Origin: Microbacterium trichothecenolyticum
GTDB taxonomy: Bacteria; Actinomycetota; Actinomycetes; Actinomycetales; Microbacteriaceae
DNA length: 64,000 nt
Direction: 5' to 3'
NCBI RefSeq assembly: GCF_030818955.1
Contig: NZ_JAUTBF010000001.1
Location: 2,108,001 to 2,172,000 of the forward strand
The position numbers were made by a program, and so were the translations under genes. This document shows positions 34,787 through 44,175 of the stretch, piece after piece (position 1 is the stretch's first letter; each line of letters opens with the position of its first letter). The notes under the pieces are model-generated. The model searched no databases, was not told the DNA's origin, and worked only from the letters and a program-made list of their open reading frames with translations.

Positions 34787-34932
34787 GGTCTCCCTCTCAC
34801 GTGCTGAGCCGCCCTTCGATCGAAGGACGTAACGAGGAACTTACACGTCAAAGGTAGACAGGTCGACCATTAGGCGCCATGATCTTGCGCAAAGGCGAGC
34901 CCGAAGCCTGCCCACATCCCTCTGGAGGTCAC
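34787..34932. promoter_or_regulatory. Divergent promoter region with a CCTTCGATCGAAGG palindrome
   Basis: It separates the minus-strand catabolic operon from the permease. The 14-bp perfect palindrome lies at 34813-34826. A second block, GGTAGACAGGTCGACC, at 34853-34868 also has partial symmetry. Either may bind the operon's FadR-type regulator. The permease has a CTGGAGG ribosome site at 34922. Confidence 0.5.
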
Positions 34933-36468
34933 ATGTCCACCTCGAGCAGTTCATCCAAAAAGGTCGCCGGAGCCACCTATGCGGCCACCGACGCCGCATA
35001 CTTCGAGAAACGCACGCTCAAGCGCTCCGCGGGCGTCTGGGGACTGTGGGGCCTCGCGGTCGCCGCCGTCATCTCGGGCGACTTCTCGGGGTGGAACCTC
35101 GGCGTCGGCTTCGCCGGCTTCGGCGGCATGCTGATCGCCTTCGTCATCCTCGTGATCATGTACTACGGCCTCACCTTCTCGATCGGCGAGATGGCCGCCG
35201 CCATGCCCCACACCGGCGGCGCGTACTCGTTCGCCCGATCGGCGATGGGCCCCTGGGGCGGCCTGGCGACGGGTCTGGCCGAGACCATCGAGTACGTCGC
35301 CACCACAGCCGTGGTGGTCTACTTCTCGGGCCAGTACGCCGACTCCGCGCTCGAACTCCTGACGGGGGTGAGCCTGCCCGCGTTCATCTGGTGGATCATC
35401 CTCTACGCGCTGTTCATCGCCCTCAACGCCGCCGGAGCCAACATCTCGTTCGGCTTCGCGATCGTCGTGTCGGTCATCTCCATCGGCATCATCGTGGTCT
35501 TCGGCGCGATGTCGGTGTTCTCGGGCGCCTTCGACTGGGGCTCGCTGTGGAACATCGCCCCGACCGACGGCAACACCGAGTTCCTCCCCTTCGGTGTCGG
35601 CTCGATCCTGCTCGCCCTGCCCTTCGCGATGTGGTTCTTCCTCGGCATCGAGGAGCTGCCGCTCGCGGCCGAGGAGTCGCACGACCCCGCCCGCGACATC
35701 CCGCGCGCCGGCCTCTGGGCCCGCGGCACGCTCATCGTCACCGGCCTCATCGTGCTGTTCCTGAACACCGGCGTCCTCGGCGCCAAGGAGACCGGCGGCT
35801 CGCTCGAGCCCCTGCTCGACGGCTTCCGCGCGATGGTCGGCGATCAGGCCGCGGCCCTCCTGTCGCTGCTCGCGCTCGTCGGGCTCCTGGCATCCCTCAT
35901 GGGGATCATGTTCGCCTACGGTCGCAACATGTACTCGCTCTCGCGCGCCGGGTACTACCCGCGGTGGCTGTCGCTCACCGGTGCCCGCAAGACGCCGTGG
36001 GTCGCCCTCGTCTTCGGTGCCGTCCTCGGCTTCCTCGCCCTCGTCGTCGTGCAGGCGGCGGGTGGGGATGCCAGCCCCGCGGGCGCGATCGTGCTGAACA
36101 TCGCCGTGTGGGGCGCGGTGCTGGCGTACTTCCTGCAGATGGTCGCCTTCATCGTGCTGCGCAAGAAGTTCCCGAACGCCGTCCGCCCGTACAAGAGCCC
36201 GTGGGGCCTCTTCGGCGCCTACTCGGCGGCGATCATCGCCGCGGTGGTGTTCGTTGGGCTGTTGTTCAACGAGACCTTCCGTCCGGCGATCGAGGCGATC
36301 ATCGTGGTGTACGCCGTCATCTTCATCGCTTTCGCGGTCTACGGCCGGCACCGTCTCGTGCTCTCCCCCGAAGAGGAGTACGCCCTCTCGGGCGGCCTGC
36401 ACGGCGACCCCCAGAAGGAGGGCTACGACGCCATGGAGGGCGAGGTGTTCGGCGACACCCGCCCCTGA
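34933..36468 (+). CDS. APC-family amino acid/ethanolamine permease
   Basis: 511 residues with ~12 membrane helices. The first helix region GLAVAAVISGDFSGWNLGVG and FGGMLIAFVILVIMYYGLTF, SIGEMAAAMPHTGGAYSFAR and PWGGLATGLAETIEYVATTA strongly recall ethanolamine permeases (EutP/Eat type) rather than PuuP. It is divergent from the gamma-glutamylation genes and likely supplies their substrate. The C-terminal ~50 residues are soluble and acidic. Confidence 0.85.
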   Translation: MSTSSSSSKKVAGATYAATDAAYFEKRTLKRSAGVWGLWGLAVAAVISGDFSGWNLGVGFAGFGGMLIAFVILVIMYYGLTFSIGEMAAAMPHTGGAYSFARSAMGPWGGLATGLAETIEYVATTAVVVYFSGQYADSALELLTGVSLPAFIWWIILYALFIALNAAGANISFGFAIVVSVISIGIIVVFGAMSVFSGAFDWGSLWNIAPTDGNTEFLPFGVGSILLALPFAMWFFLGIEELPLAAEESHDPARDIPRAGLWARGTLIVTGLIVLFLNTGVLGAKETGGSLEPLLDGFRAMVGDQAAALLSLLALVGLLASLMGIMFAYGRNMYSLSRAGYYPRWLSLTGARKTPWVALVFGAVLGFLALVVVQAAGGDASPAGAIVLNIAVWGAVLAYFLQMVAFIVLRKKFPNAVRPYKSPWGLFGAYSAAIIAAVVFVGLLFNETFRPAIEAIIVVYAVIFIAFAVYGRHRLVLSPEEEYALSGGLHGDPQKEGYDAMEGEVFGDTRP

Positions 36469-36478
36469 TCTCGCTCGA

Positions 36479-36544
36479 TTCGGGGCACGTTCTTCCGGTC
36501 GGGGCACGGTAGTGCGCGCCCCACACGGAAGAATGTGCCCCGAA
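36479..36544. terminator. Long bidirectional hairpin
   Basis: TTCGGGGCACGTTCTTCCG (36479-36497) pairs with CGGAAGAATGTGCCCCGAA (36526-36544) with one mismatch; a second GGGGC/GCCCC pair lies in the loop. It lies between convergent genes. Confidence 0.75.
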
Positions 36545-36563
36545 CCGCGCCGAGCGGCACGCC

Positions 36564-37238
36564 TCACTGCAGGATGAACGACGCCGTTCCAGCAGAGGGG
36601 ATGCCACCGATCGACACGCTCAGGTGGTAAGTGGCCCCGCCGCCCGGCGCGTAGGGCCGCTCGCCGCCGCACGATCCGACCGAAGACCGCGTGCGGTCCC
36701 ACGTGAGCGGCGCCGAACTGCTGACCGTCTGTCCCGCGGCCAGGGTGACTTCCATGTCGCTCGGCTCCGACTGGCAGTCGGTGGAGCGCCACCAGACGTC
36801 GGAGCCGCTCGTCACCGTGAACGATTGCGCGCTGGTACCGACGTTCATCGTGCACGGGGCGGCCGAGGTGTTGGTCAGGCGGATCGACAGCTGCGGGTTC
36901 TCGCCCTGCGCGTACTCGGTCTTGTCCGAGAGCGCCTCGACCGTGATGTCGGCCGGTGTGCACTCGCGGGGACCCGACGAGGCGCTCTGGGAGGCTGTCG
37001 GCGTGAGGGTGGCGGACGGAGTGGTCGCCGCCGGCGGCACCGCCGTCGAGGCGGCGGGGGCGGGGGTGCTGTCGGCGGGAACGGGCGTCGCATCCGCCGT
37101 CGGTGCGGAGCGCCAGGGCGGAGCCGCGACGAGCCACACGACGAGGCCGATCACGATCAGGGCGAGCAGCCCCGCCGCGAGACGACGTCGACGATAGACC
37201 GCCGGGGACTGCCTCCGCCTACGGGGGGCATCGGTCAT
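36564..37238 (-). CDS. Membrane-anchored extracytoplasmic protein (DUF4232-like)
   Basis: 224 residues: a basic N-terminus, one membrane helix (LLALIVIGLVVWLVAAPPW, ~25-43), a Pro/Ala/Thr-rich stalk (~45-95) and a beta-sandwich-like domain with QLSIRLTNTSAAPCTMNVGT, WWRSTDCQSEPSDMEVTLAA and GGGATYHLSVSIGG. Three or four cysteines suggest disulfides outside the cell. It has the look of cell-wall-exposed DUF4232 proteins. Function unknown. Confidence 0.65.
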   Translation of the reverse strand: MTDAPRRRRQSPAVYRRRRLAAGLLALIVIGLVVWLVAAPPWRSAPTADATPVPADSTPAPAASTAVPPAATTPSATLTPTASQSASSGPRECTPADITVEALSDKTEYAQGENPQLSIRLTNTSAAPCTMNVGTSAQSFTVTSGSDVWWRSTDCQSEPSDMEVTLAAGQTVSSSAPLTWDRTRSSVGSCGGERPYAPGGGATYHLSVSIGGIPSAGTASFILQ

Positions 37239-37309
37239 GGTTCCAGGGTAGGCGTCACCGCTGACTCCCCGCCGACGGCGCGCTCAGAGCGTGCCGGTCG
37301 AATCAACGC

Positions 37310-37819
37310 TCACAGGTGCTTGAGCATGCGCGTGTTGCCGAGGGTGTTCGGCTTCACATGGGCGAGGTCGAGGAACTCCGCGACACCCTCGTCGGGGCTG
37401 CGCACCAGCTGCGAGTAGACGTCGGGATCGACGACCTGCTCGCCGATCGGCGAGAAGCCGCGGCGCGTGAAGAAGTCGACCTCGAACGTGAGGCAGAACA
37501 GTCGCGAGACGCCCAGTTCGCGCGCCCGCTCCTCGAGGGTCTCGACGATCGCACGCCCCACTCCGTGGTGCAGCCACTCATCGTGCACGATGAGGGTGCG
37601 GATCTCACCGAGGTCCTCCCACATCACGTGCAGCGCACCGCAACCGATGACTTCGCCGTCGGCCTCGGCGACGACGAACTGCTGCACCGAGCCGTAGAGC
37701 ACGACGAGGTCCTTGCCCAGCAGGATGCGCTTCTGCACGAACGGTTCCAGCAGCTCGTGGATGCGTCGAACATCGGCGGTTCCGGCAGGGCGGACGACGA
37801 ACGGCGCAGCAGAGGTCAT
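37310..37819 (-). CDS. GNAT amino-acid N-acetyltransferase (short ArgA type)
   Basis: 169 residues from ATG 37819. The GNAT core has IRTLIVHDEWLHHGVGRAIV (acetyl-CoA loop). The pattern FVQKRILLGKDLVVLYGSVQ, VIGCGALHVMWEDLGEIRTL and LTFEVDFFTRRGFSPI matches the short N-acetylglutamate synthases of actinobacteria, as in mycobacterial Rv2747. That would make it the first step of arginine synthesis. A longer frame upstream has no conserved sequence. Confidence 0.8.
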   Translation of the reverse strand: MTSAAPFVVRPAGTADVRRIHELLEPFVQKRILLGKDLVVLYGSVQQFVVAEADGEVIGCGALHVMWEDLGEIRTLIVHDEWLHHGVGRAIVETLEERARELGVSRLFCLTFEVDFFTRRGFSPIGEQVVDPDVYSQLVRSPDEGVAEFLDLAHVKPNTLGNTRMLKHL

Positions 37820-37889
37820 CGAACCAGCGTACGCCGCAACGCAGAAGGGACCTGGATGCCATGGCATCCAGGTCCCTGTCTGTGACGCG

Positions 37890-40415
37890 TCAGCTGCCCG
37901 CGAGCGTGTCGGGCGTCGCGGCGATCTCGCCGACGGTGCCCACCCCGATCGCGACCTTCTCGCCGCGCGGGGCGGTGTCGAACGTGAACTGCCCGTTCTC
38001 GACACCGACCTTCACGTGGTCGCCCGACTCGAGCTCGCCGTGCAGGATCTTCTCGCTGAGGCGATCCTCGACCTCGCGCTGCATCGCGCGACGCAGCGGA
38101 CGGGCACCGAGGGTCGGGTCGAAGCCGATCTCGATGAGCTTGTCCTTCGCGTCGTCCGACAGCTCCACCGTCATGTCGCGGTCGAGCAGGCGATCGGCCA
38201 GGCGCTTGACGAACAGGCCGACGATCTGGCGCAGCTCGGTCTTGTTCAGCTGCGGGAACACGATCACGTCGTCGACGCGGTTGAGGAACTCGGGCTTGAA
38301 GTGACGCTTGAGCTCTTCGTCGACCTTGCCCTTCATCCGCTCGTACGAGGTCTGGGCGCTGCCCTCGACCTGGAACCCGACCGGGCCACCGGCGATCGCC
38401 GACGAGCCGAGGTTGGTCGTCATGATGATGACGGTGTTCTTGAAGTCGATGACGCGGCCCTGACCGTCGGTCAGGCGACCCTCTTCGAGGATCTGCAGCA
38501 GCGAGTTGAAGATGTCGGGGTGCGCCTTCTCGATCTCGTCGAAGAGCACGACCGAGAACGGCTTGCGACGCACCTTCTCGGTGAGCTGGCCACCCTCTTC
38601 GAACCCGACGAACCCGGGAGGGGCACCGAACAGACGCGAGACGGTGTGCTTCTCACCGAACTCCGACATGTCGAGCGAGATCAGCGCGCCCTCGTCGTCG
38701 AAGAGGAACTCGGCGAGCGCCTTGGCGAGCTCGGTCTTTCCGACGCCCGTGGGGCCGGCGAAGATGAACGAGCCGCTCGGACGCTTCGGGTCCTTCAGAC
38801 CCGCACGCTGACGACGGATCGTGCGCGACAGGGCCGCGATCGCCTCTTCCTGGCCGATGACGCGCTGGTGCAGCGCCTTCTCCATGAACATGAGGCGGCT
38901 GGACTCCTCCTCGGTGAGCTTGAACACCGGGATGCCGGTCGCCTGGGCGAGCACCTCGGCGATCAGGCCCTCGTCGACGACCGCGTGGGACGCGACGTCG
39001 CCCGAGCGCCACTGCTTCTCGAGGCGCAGGCGCTCGGCGAGCAGCGACTTCTCCTCGTCGCGCAGCGAGGCGGCCTTCTCGAAGTCCTGCTCCTCGGAGG
39101 CGAGCTCCTTCTGCTCGCGCACCTTCGCGATCTTCTCGTCGAATTCGCGCAGCTCCGGCGGCGACGACAGGATCGACAGACGCAGGCGGGCGCCGGCCTC
39201 GTCGATCAGGTCGATGGCCTTGTCGGGAAGGAACCGGTCGCTGATGTAGCGGTCGGCGAGGTTCGCCGCGGCCACGATCGCACCGTCGGTGATCTGCACC
39301 TTGTGGTGCGCCTCGTAGCGGTCGCGCAGCCCCTTCAGGATGTTGATCGCGTGGGGCAGGCTCGGCTCGGCGACCTGGATCGGCTGGAAGCGGCGCTCGA
39401 GCGCGGCATCCTTCTCGAAGTGCTTGCGGTACTCATCCAGCGTCGTGGCACCGATGGTCTGGAGCTCGCCACGCGCGAGAAGGGGCTTGAGGATGGATGC
39501 CGCGTCGATCGCACCCTCGGCCGCACCGGCGCCCACGAGCGTGTGGATTTCGTCGATGAAGACGATGATGTCGCCGCGCGTGCGGATCTCCTTCGTGACC
39601 TTCTTGAGGCGCTCTTCGAAGTCACCGCGGTAGCGGGAACCGGCGATGAGCGAGCCGAGGTCGAGCGAGTAGACCTGCTTGTCCTTCAGCGTCTCGGGCA
39701 CGTCGCCCTTGACGATGGCCTGGGCGAGACCCTCGACGACCGCCGTCTTTCCCACACCGGGCTCACCGATGAGGACGGGGTTGTTCTTGGAGCGGCGCGA
39801 CAGGATCTGCATGACGCGCTCGATCTCTTTCTCGCGCCCGATCACAGGGTCGAGCTTGTTGTCGCGCGCGGCCTGCGTGAGGTTGCGGCCGAACTGGTCG
39901 AGCACGGCCGAGCCGCCCTGAGCCGCGCCCTGGGTCTGCTCGCCGGCACCGGATGCCACGCCCGCGGGCTCTTTGCCCTGGTAGCCCGAGAGCAGCTGGA
40001 TGACCTGCTGGCGCACCTTGTTGAGGTCGGCGCCGAGCTTCACGAGCACCTGGGCGGCGACACCCTCGCCCTCGCGGATGAGGCCGAGCAGGATGTGCTC
40101 GGTGCCGATGTAGTTGTGGCCGAGCTGCAGCGCTTCGCGCAGCGACAGCTCGAGCACCTTCTTCGCGCGCGGCGTGAAGGGGATGTGGCCGGTCGGCTGC
40201 TGCTGGCCCTGGCCGATGATGTCCTGCACCTGCTCGCGCACGGCGTCGAGCGAGATGCCGAGCGACTCGAGCGCCTTGGCAGCGACACCCTCGCCCTCGT
40301 GGATCAGCCCCAGCAGGATGTGCTCGGTGCCGATGTAGTTGTGGTTGAGCATCTTCGCCTCTTCTTGGGCGAGGACGACCACACGACGGGCACGGTCGGT
40401 GAATCTCTCGAACAT
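37890..40415 (-). CDS. clpC: ATP-dependent Clp protease ATPase subunit ClpC
   Basis: 841 residues from [20 protein letters not shown]. Two N-terminal Clp repeats ([20 protein letters not shown], then [20 protein letters not shown]), AAA domain 1 with [20 protein letters not shown], a UVR-containing middle domain ([20 protein letters not shown]) and AAA domain 2 with [20 protein letters not shown]. It unfolds substrates for ClpP and is essential in actinobacteria. The 51 codons upstream in frame are not conserved. Confidence 0.97.
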   Translation of the reverse strand: MFERFTDRARRVVVLAQEEAKMLNHNYIGTEHILLGLIHEGEGVAAKALESLGISLDAVREQVQDIIGQGQQQPTGHIPFTPRAKKVLELSLREALQLGHNYIGTEHILLGLIREGEGVAAQVLVKLGADLNKVRQQVIQLLSGYQGKEPAGVASGAGEQTQGAAQGGSAVLDQFGRNLTQAARDNKLDPVIGREKEIERVMQILSRRSKNNPVLIGEPGVGKTAVVEGLAQAIVKGDVPETLKDKQVYSLDLGSLIAGSRYRGDFEERLKKVTKEIRTRGDIIVFIDEIHTLVGAGAAEGAIDAASILKPLLARGELQTIGATTLDEYRKHFEKDAALERRFQPIQVAEPSLPHAINILKGLRDRYEAHHKVQITDGAIVAAANLADRYISDRFLPDKAIDLIDEAGARLRLSILSSPPELREFDEKIAKVREQKELASEEQDFEKAASLRDEEKSLLAERLRLEKQWRSGDVASHAVVDEGLIAEVLAQATGIPVFKLTEEESSRLMFMEKALHQRVIGQEEAIAALSRTIRRQRAGLKDPKRPSGSFIFAGPTGVGKTELAKALAEFLFDDEGALISLDMSEFGEKHTVSRLFGAPPGFVGFEEGGQLTEKVRRKPFSVVLFDEIEKAHPDIFNSLLQILEEGRLTDGQGRVIDFKNTVIIMTTNLGSSAIAGGPVGFQVEGSAQTSYERMKGKVDEELKRHFKPEFLNRVDDVIVFPQLNKTELRQIVGLFVKRLADRLLDRDMTVELSDDAKDKLIEIGFDPTLGARPLRRAMQREVEDRLSEKILHGELESGDHVKVGVENGQFTFDTAPRGEKVAIGVGTVGEIAATPDTLAGS

Positions 40416-40562
40416 CTCAGTCCCTCCAGAAATGGGCTGACAGGCACGCCTCCGCGCGCCGTACATCGAGAGTAACCAGCGGCCGGGAGCCAGGGACGCG
40501 TGTTCGCCGTGGGCATACCGCGACCGGGGGGAGCCTTGCGGAACACATCGACATTCGTTATG

Positions 40563-40595
40563 TTATCGACAATCAATAACACCGATTATCGATAA
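40563..40595. promoter_or_regulatory. Two TTATCGAYAA boxes, probable XRE-protein operator
   Basis: TTATCGACAA (40563-40572) and TTATCGATAA (40586-40595, self-complementary) lie 23 bp apart centre to centre, about two helical turns, in an AT-rich island. The second overlaps the AAGGAG ribosome site of the membrane protein gene. The downstream Cro-like protein is the likely binder. Confidence 0.6.
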
Positions 40596-40603
40596 GGAGC
40601 ACC

Positions 40604-41254
40604 ATGGGAACGTCGCGCCGTGCACCCCGGATGCAATCCCCCGCAATGTCCGGATCGCCCGGGGATATCCACCCCGCCGACCGCGTCGCCCTTCGCGTCA
40701 TCCTTGCGGTGGGACTGGTGGCGGGTCTGGGCCTCACCGCGATGGGCGTGTTCACCGCGATCACCCGGGTGCTCGATCCGGCCCGATATCCGGTGAGCGT
40801 CCTGGCCGATGTTCCGGTCCCCCTCTCAGGCGGCGACGTCATCGACGCCCAGGCCGACAGCGTGCTCGTGCACACCTCCGGCCTCTCCCCCGAGGCCGTG
40901 TGGTTGCTCGCGAGCGGCGACCTGGTCGGCGCGCTGACTCTGGGCGCCGTCACCATGAGCTTCTGCGTCGTGCTCTGGCGCGTGGTACAACACCAACCGT
41001 TCCACCGGCACATGTACACAGCCGCCCTGGTCGCCGGCTGCTCGATCGCGCTCGGCTCCCTGCTGTCGCAGGGCCTCGGTGGCCTCGGTCAGCTGATGGC
41101 AGCCGCGGAGCTGTCGGATGCGCTCGGTGGGGTCGCCCGGCCCGGATTCCTTTTCACCCCGCTCCCCGTCGTCGCCGGCCTCGGCGTACTGGCGCTGGCG
41201 TACGTGTTCCGGGCGGGCAACCGCCTACAGCGCGACACCGAGGGTCTCGTATGA
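40604..41254 (+). CDS. Four-helix membrane protein (DUF2975-like)
   Basis: 216 residues. Helices at about 33-55 (VALRVILAVGLVAGLGLTAM), 105-130 (LVGALTLGAVTMSFCVVLWR), 140-160 and 185-200. The arrangement, plus an overlapping downstream XRE regulator (ATGA), is the standard DUF2975/YozG-type pair. A role in membrane or stress sensing is unproven. Confidence 0.7.
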   Translation: MGTSRRAPRMQSPAMSGSPGDIHPADRVALRVILAVGLVAGLGLTAMGVFTAITRVLDPARYPVSVLADVPVPLSGGDVIDAQADSVLVHTSGLSPEAVWLLASGDLVGALTLGAVTMSFCVVLWRVVQHQPFHRHMYTAALVAGCSIALGSLLSQGLGGLGQLMAAAELSDALGGVARPGFLFTPLPVVAGLGVLALAYVFRAGNRLQRDTEGLV

Positions 41255-41484
41255 CCCCGCCCGCCGCCGATGAGGGACCCAGCGGCATCCATTGCCGGCT
41301 CGACGAACTCCTCGAGGAGCGTGGGATGACGCTCACCCGCCTCAGCGAACTCGTCGGGGTCTCGGTGGTGAATCTCTCGGTGTTGAAGAACGATCGCGCC
41401 CGCGCGATCCGCTACTCCACGCTGTCGGCCATCTGCCGCGCGCTCGAGTGCGAGGTGGGCGACCTCTTGGTCAGGGAAAGCTGA
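41251..41484 (+). CDS. XRE/Cro-type HTH regulator
   Basis: 77 residues with a full Cro HTH: HCRLDELLEERGMTLTRLSE, LVGVSVVNLSVLKNDRARAI and RYSTLSAICRALECEVGDLL. It is translationally coupled to the membrane protein. Likely autoregulates through the TTATCGAYAA boxes. Confidence 0.85.
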   Translation: MTPPAADEGPSGIHCRLDELLEERGMTLTRLSELVGVSVVNLSVLKNDRARAIRYSTLSAICRALECEVGDLLVRES

Positions 41485-41496
41485 CGGCGCGGCGCA

Positions 41497-42234
41497 TCAG
41501 CGGGTGCCGAGCACGGTGATCGGTCCGGTGGCATCGACGTTCCCGCCCGACAGGGTCAACGACACCTCGCCCGCGGGCACATCGCCCCCGACCTCGGCGA
41601 GGGTCACGCGCGGCGCGATGTCCATGGTGCAGACCTGGTCGGCCGGGGGCGTCGCGAACTGCACGGCGATGTCGCTGCCCGCGGTGGTGACCGACTCGAC
41701 CGTGGGCGGGCAGCCCGAGCTGCCGTAGGTCAGGATCGCGATGAGGGAGTCGTCGACCCAGCCGGCGCTGGGCGAAAAATCCGCCTGCCCCGTCGGGGCC
41801 GCCGACGTCAGGCCGTCGAGCATCGCCCGCCCCTCGGCGACGCCCTCGACCGACACCGTCCACGCGCGCGCGACATCGGTGCCCGAGGGGAGACCGACGA
41901 GCGTCGCGCGCGGCGCCATGTCGCGCGTGCAGTTGTCCCGCGGCGACTCCGCGAGCGTCACCGACACGGTGCCGTCGGCGAGCGTCGGCTCGCCGCTCAC
42001 GACGGGCGGGCACGACGAGCTGCCCGAAGTGACCACCGCGATCGAACGACCACCGTCGAGCCACGCGGCACCGATCTGCGTCGCGGGCGCCACGCCCGTG
42101 GCATCCGGTGTCGACGACGAAGGCCCGGTCGACGACGAGGGCGACGACGCGCCGGTCGCGCATCCGGCGAGCGCGCCGGCGGTGAGCAGGGCGGCGCCGA
42201 CGACGCCGGCGAAGGACAGAGTGCGACGAGACAT
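41497..42234 (-). CDS. Lipoprotein with two copies of a small cysteine-paired domain
   Basis: 245 residues. The signal peptide ends in lipobox LAGC (Cys ~25). The rest has two similar repeats. Repeat 1 has SGSSSCPPVVSGEPTLADGT to NCTRDMAPRATLVGLP; repeat 2 has YGSSGCPPTVESVTTAGSDI to VCTMDIAPRVTLAEVG. Each has one SCPP/GCPP Cys and one C-T-x-D-x-A-P-R Cys, probably a disulfide. Function unknown; it is not co-directional with the XRE pair. Confidence 0.7.
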   Translation of the reverse strand: MSRRTLSFAGVVGAALLTAGALAGCATGASSPSSSTGPSSSTPDATGVAPATQIGAAWLDGGRSIAVVTSGSSSCPPVVSGEPTLADGTVSVTLAESPRDNCTRDMAPRATLVGLPSGTDVARAWTVSVEGVAEGRAMLDGLTSAAPTGQADFSPSAGWVDDSLIAILTYGSSGCPPTVESVTTAGSDIAVQFATPPADQVCTMDIAPRVTLAEVGGDVPAGEVSLTLSGGNVDATGPITVLGTR

Positions 42235-42312
42235 GAAACCTCCGGGGGGAAGGACGTTCCGGCCCATGATGGCGAAGATTCCTGGATGCCAGCGGCGAAT
42301 GCCGCGGCCGAC

Positions 42313-43780
42313 TCACTGCAACGCGGACGTGAGACGGGCGAGGTTGTCGAGGATCGTCGAGCGCAACGGCTGCGTGCGCCACTCCTCGATCGTGAGCTGG
42401 CGGCTGAGCCCACGGTAGTGGTCTTCGACCTCACGCATGTCGCGGACGAACTCCTCCGCCGCGCACCAGCATCGAGACCTCCAGGTTCAGACCGAACGAG
42501 CGCATGTCCATGTTGCTCGAGCCGATGACGGCAACCTCGTCGTCGATCGTGACGCTCTTGCTGTGCAGGATGTAGGGCTTGCGGTACATCCAGATGACGA
42601 CGCCGGCACGCAGCAGCGCCTCGTAGTAGCTGCGCTGAGCGTGGTAGACCATCGCCTGATCGCCCTCTTCGGACACGAAGAGCTCGACGTGCACCCCGCG
42701 CTGGCATGCCGTGGTGATGGCCAGCAACAGGGCCTCGTCGGGTACGAAGTACGGGCTGACGATGATGATGCGCTCGCGCGCCGCGAACAGCAGCCCCAGG
42801 AACAGCTTGAGGTTGTTCTGGAAGTCGAATCCGGGGCCCGACGGCACGATCTGGCAATCCAGATCGCCCGGGCCGGTCGTGACGCTGAACAGGTCGATCT
42901 CGTCGCGCAGTGTCTCGTCGGTCTCGCTGTACCAGTCCGACAGGAACACCGCGTTGATGCTGGCGACGACCGGGCCCTCGACGCGCACCATGAGGTCGAC
43001 CCAGTGCAGCCCCCGGCGGATGTTCTTACGCAGGTTGTAGGAGGAGTCGGTGACGTTCTGCGACCCCATGTAGGCGACGTCGCCGTCGATCACGAGGAGC
43101 TTGCGGTGGTTGCGCAGGTCGGGGCGCTGATATCTCCCCCGCAACGGCTGCACCGGCAGCATCAAGTGCCAGTGCGCACCCATCGCGTCGAGGCGGCGCA
43201 GGGTCTGTTTGTAGAACGGCTTGCCGCGGTTGGCCCAGTGATCCAGCAGCACCCGCACGACGACACCGCGCTCGGCGGCCTCCTCGAGGGCGCGGAAGAA
43301 GTTGTCGGTCGAGTCGTCGGACTGCAGGATGTAGAACTCGACGTGCACGTACCGCTGAGCCCGGCGGATCGCCTCGGCCATGGCATCGAGGCTCTTCTGG
43401 TAGTCGGAGATGAGGGTCGCCGCGTTGTCGCCGGCGATCGGCATGGCGCCGAGATTGCGGTTGAGTCGCACCAATGCGCGGAACCAGTCGGGGGCATGCG
43501 GCTGCAGGGTGCCGAACTCGAGCGAGGCGCTGGTGTCGTGGATGTACTCGTTGATCGCGGCCTGCTTGCGGCGCCGCCGGCGCGGGAGACGCGGATTGCC
43601 GATCAGGAGGAACAGCAGCACGCCGACGAAGGGGATGAAGTAGATGGCGAGCAGCCAGGCCATGGCGGCCGTCGGTCGGCGGTTACGCGGGACGATGATG
43701 ATCGCCGCGATGCGCACCACCAGGTCGACGACGAACAGCGTGATGACGAGCCAGCTCGTGTCGAACTCGGCGTTGATCAC
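42313..43780 (-). pseudogene. cls: Cardiolipin synthase, one-base frameshift near the 3' end
   Basis: From GTG 43780 (AGGAGG site), the protein has two N-terminal helices (LVITLFVVDLVVRIAAIIIV; AMAWLLAIYFIPFVGVLLFL) and both phospholipase-D motifs, NHRKLLVIDGDVAYMGSQN and HSKSVTIDDEVAVIGSSNMD. The frame then breaks near 42456-42462, where one extra G shifts it to an early stop at 42431. Removing it restores EEFVRDMREVEDHYRGLSRQ to LARLTSALQ and a normal stop at 42313. Both catalytic motifs precede the shift. It may be a sequencing error. Confidence 0.85.
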
Positions 43781-43844
43781 GGATCCTCCTGGGCGGGTTG
43801 TGCACCCAGCGTAGCGACGGCGTCCGACACGCGTCGCGCGTTCG

Positions 43845-44042
43845 TCAGTTCGCCGGGCCCTCGCCGCCCGCGGCGACCGGCGGCAGCCCACGCTTCGCGC
43901 GCTCCTGCGCCTCGATGCGGGCGTAGGCCTTGCGCTCGGTGCGATCCATGCGGATGACGTTGCGGAGGATGAAGAAGAAGACCACCGACACGACGAGGGT
44001 GGGCAGGAGCGCCCACAGCACCGCGGTCCAGGTGGCATCCAT
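43845..44042 (-). CDS. Small single-pass membrane protein
   Basis: 65 residues: MDATWTAVLWALLPTLVVSV with one helix (~8-28), then a basic amphipathic helix (RMDRTERKAYARIEAQERAK). It is a common small protein near lysS in Microbacteriaceae-like genomes, function unknown. A longer frame upstream is not conserved. Confidence 0.65.
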   Translation of the reverse strand: MDATWTAVLWALLPTLVVSVVFFFILRNVIRMDRTERKAYARIEAQERAKRGLPPVAAGGEGPAN

Positions 44043-44175
44043 GCACCCAGGATACCCGCGCCGCCGGAACGATCGGCCACGCACCCGTCCTCCCCAGCGC
44101 CTCGATCGAGCCGACTGTCCACGATCGAGCCATCTCACGCCGCGCGGTCCACGCGCCCCGGGCCACTCTCGACGC

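Noticed and set aside
34951..37137. 728-codon minus-strand open frame
   Set aside because: Mostly antisense to the APC permease and rich in Arg, Glu and His without any domain; the permease is certain.
37713..40475. 920-codon plus-strand open frame
   Set aside because: It is antisense to clpC. Long open frames opposite strongly biased high-GC genes are common, and the text has no family motifs.
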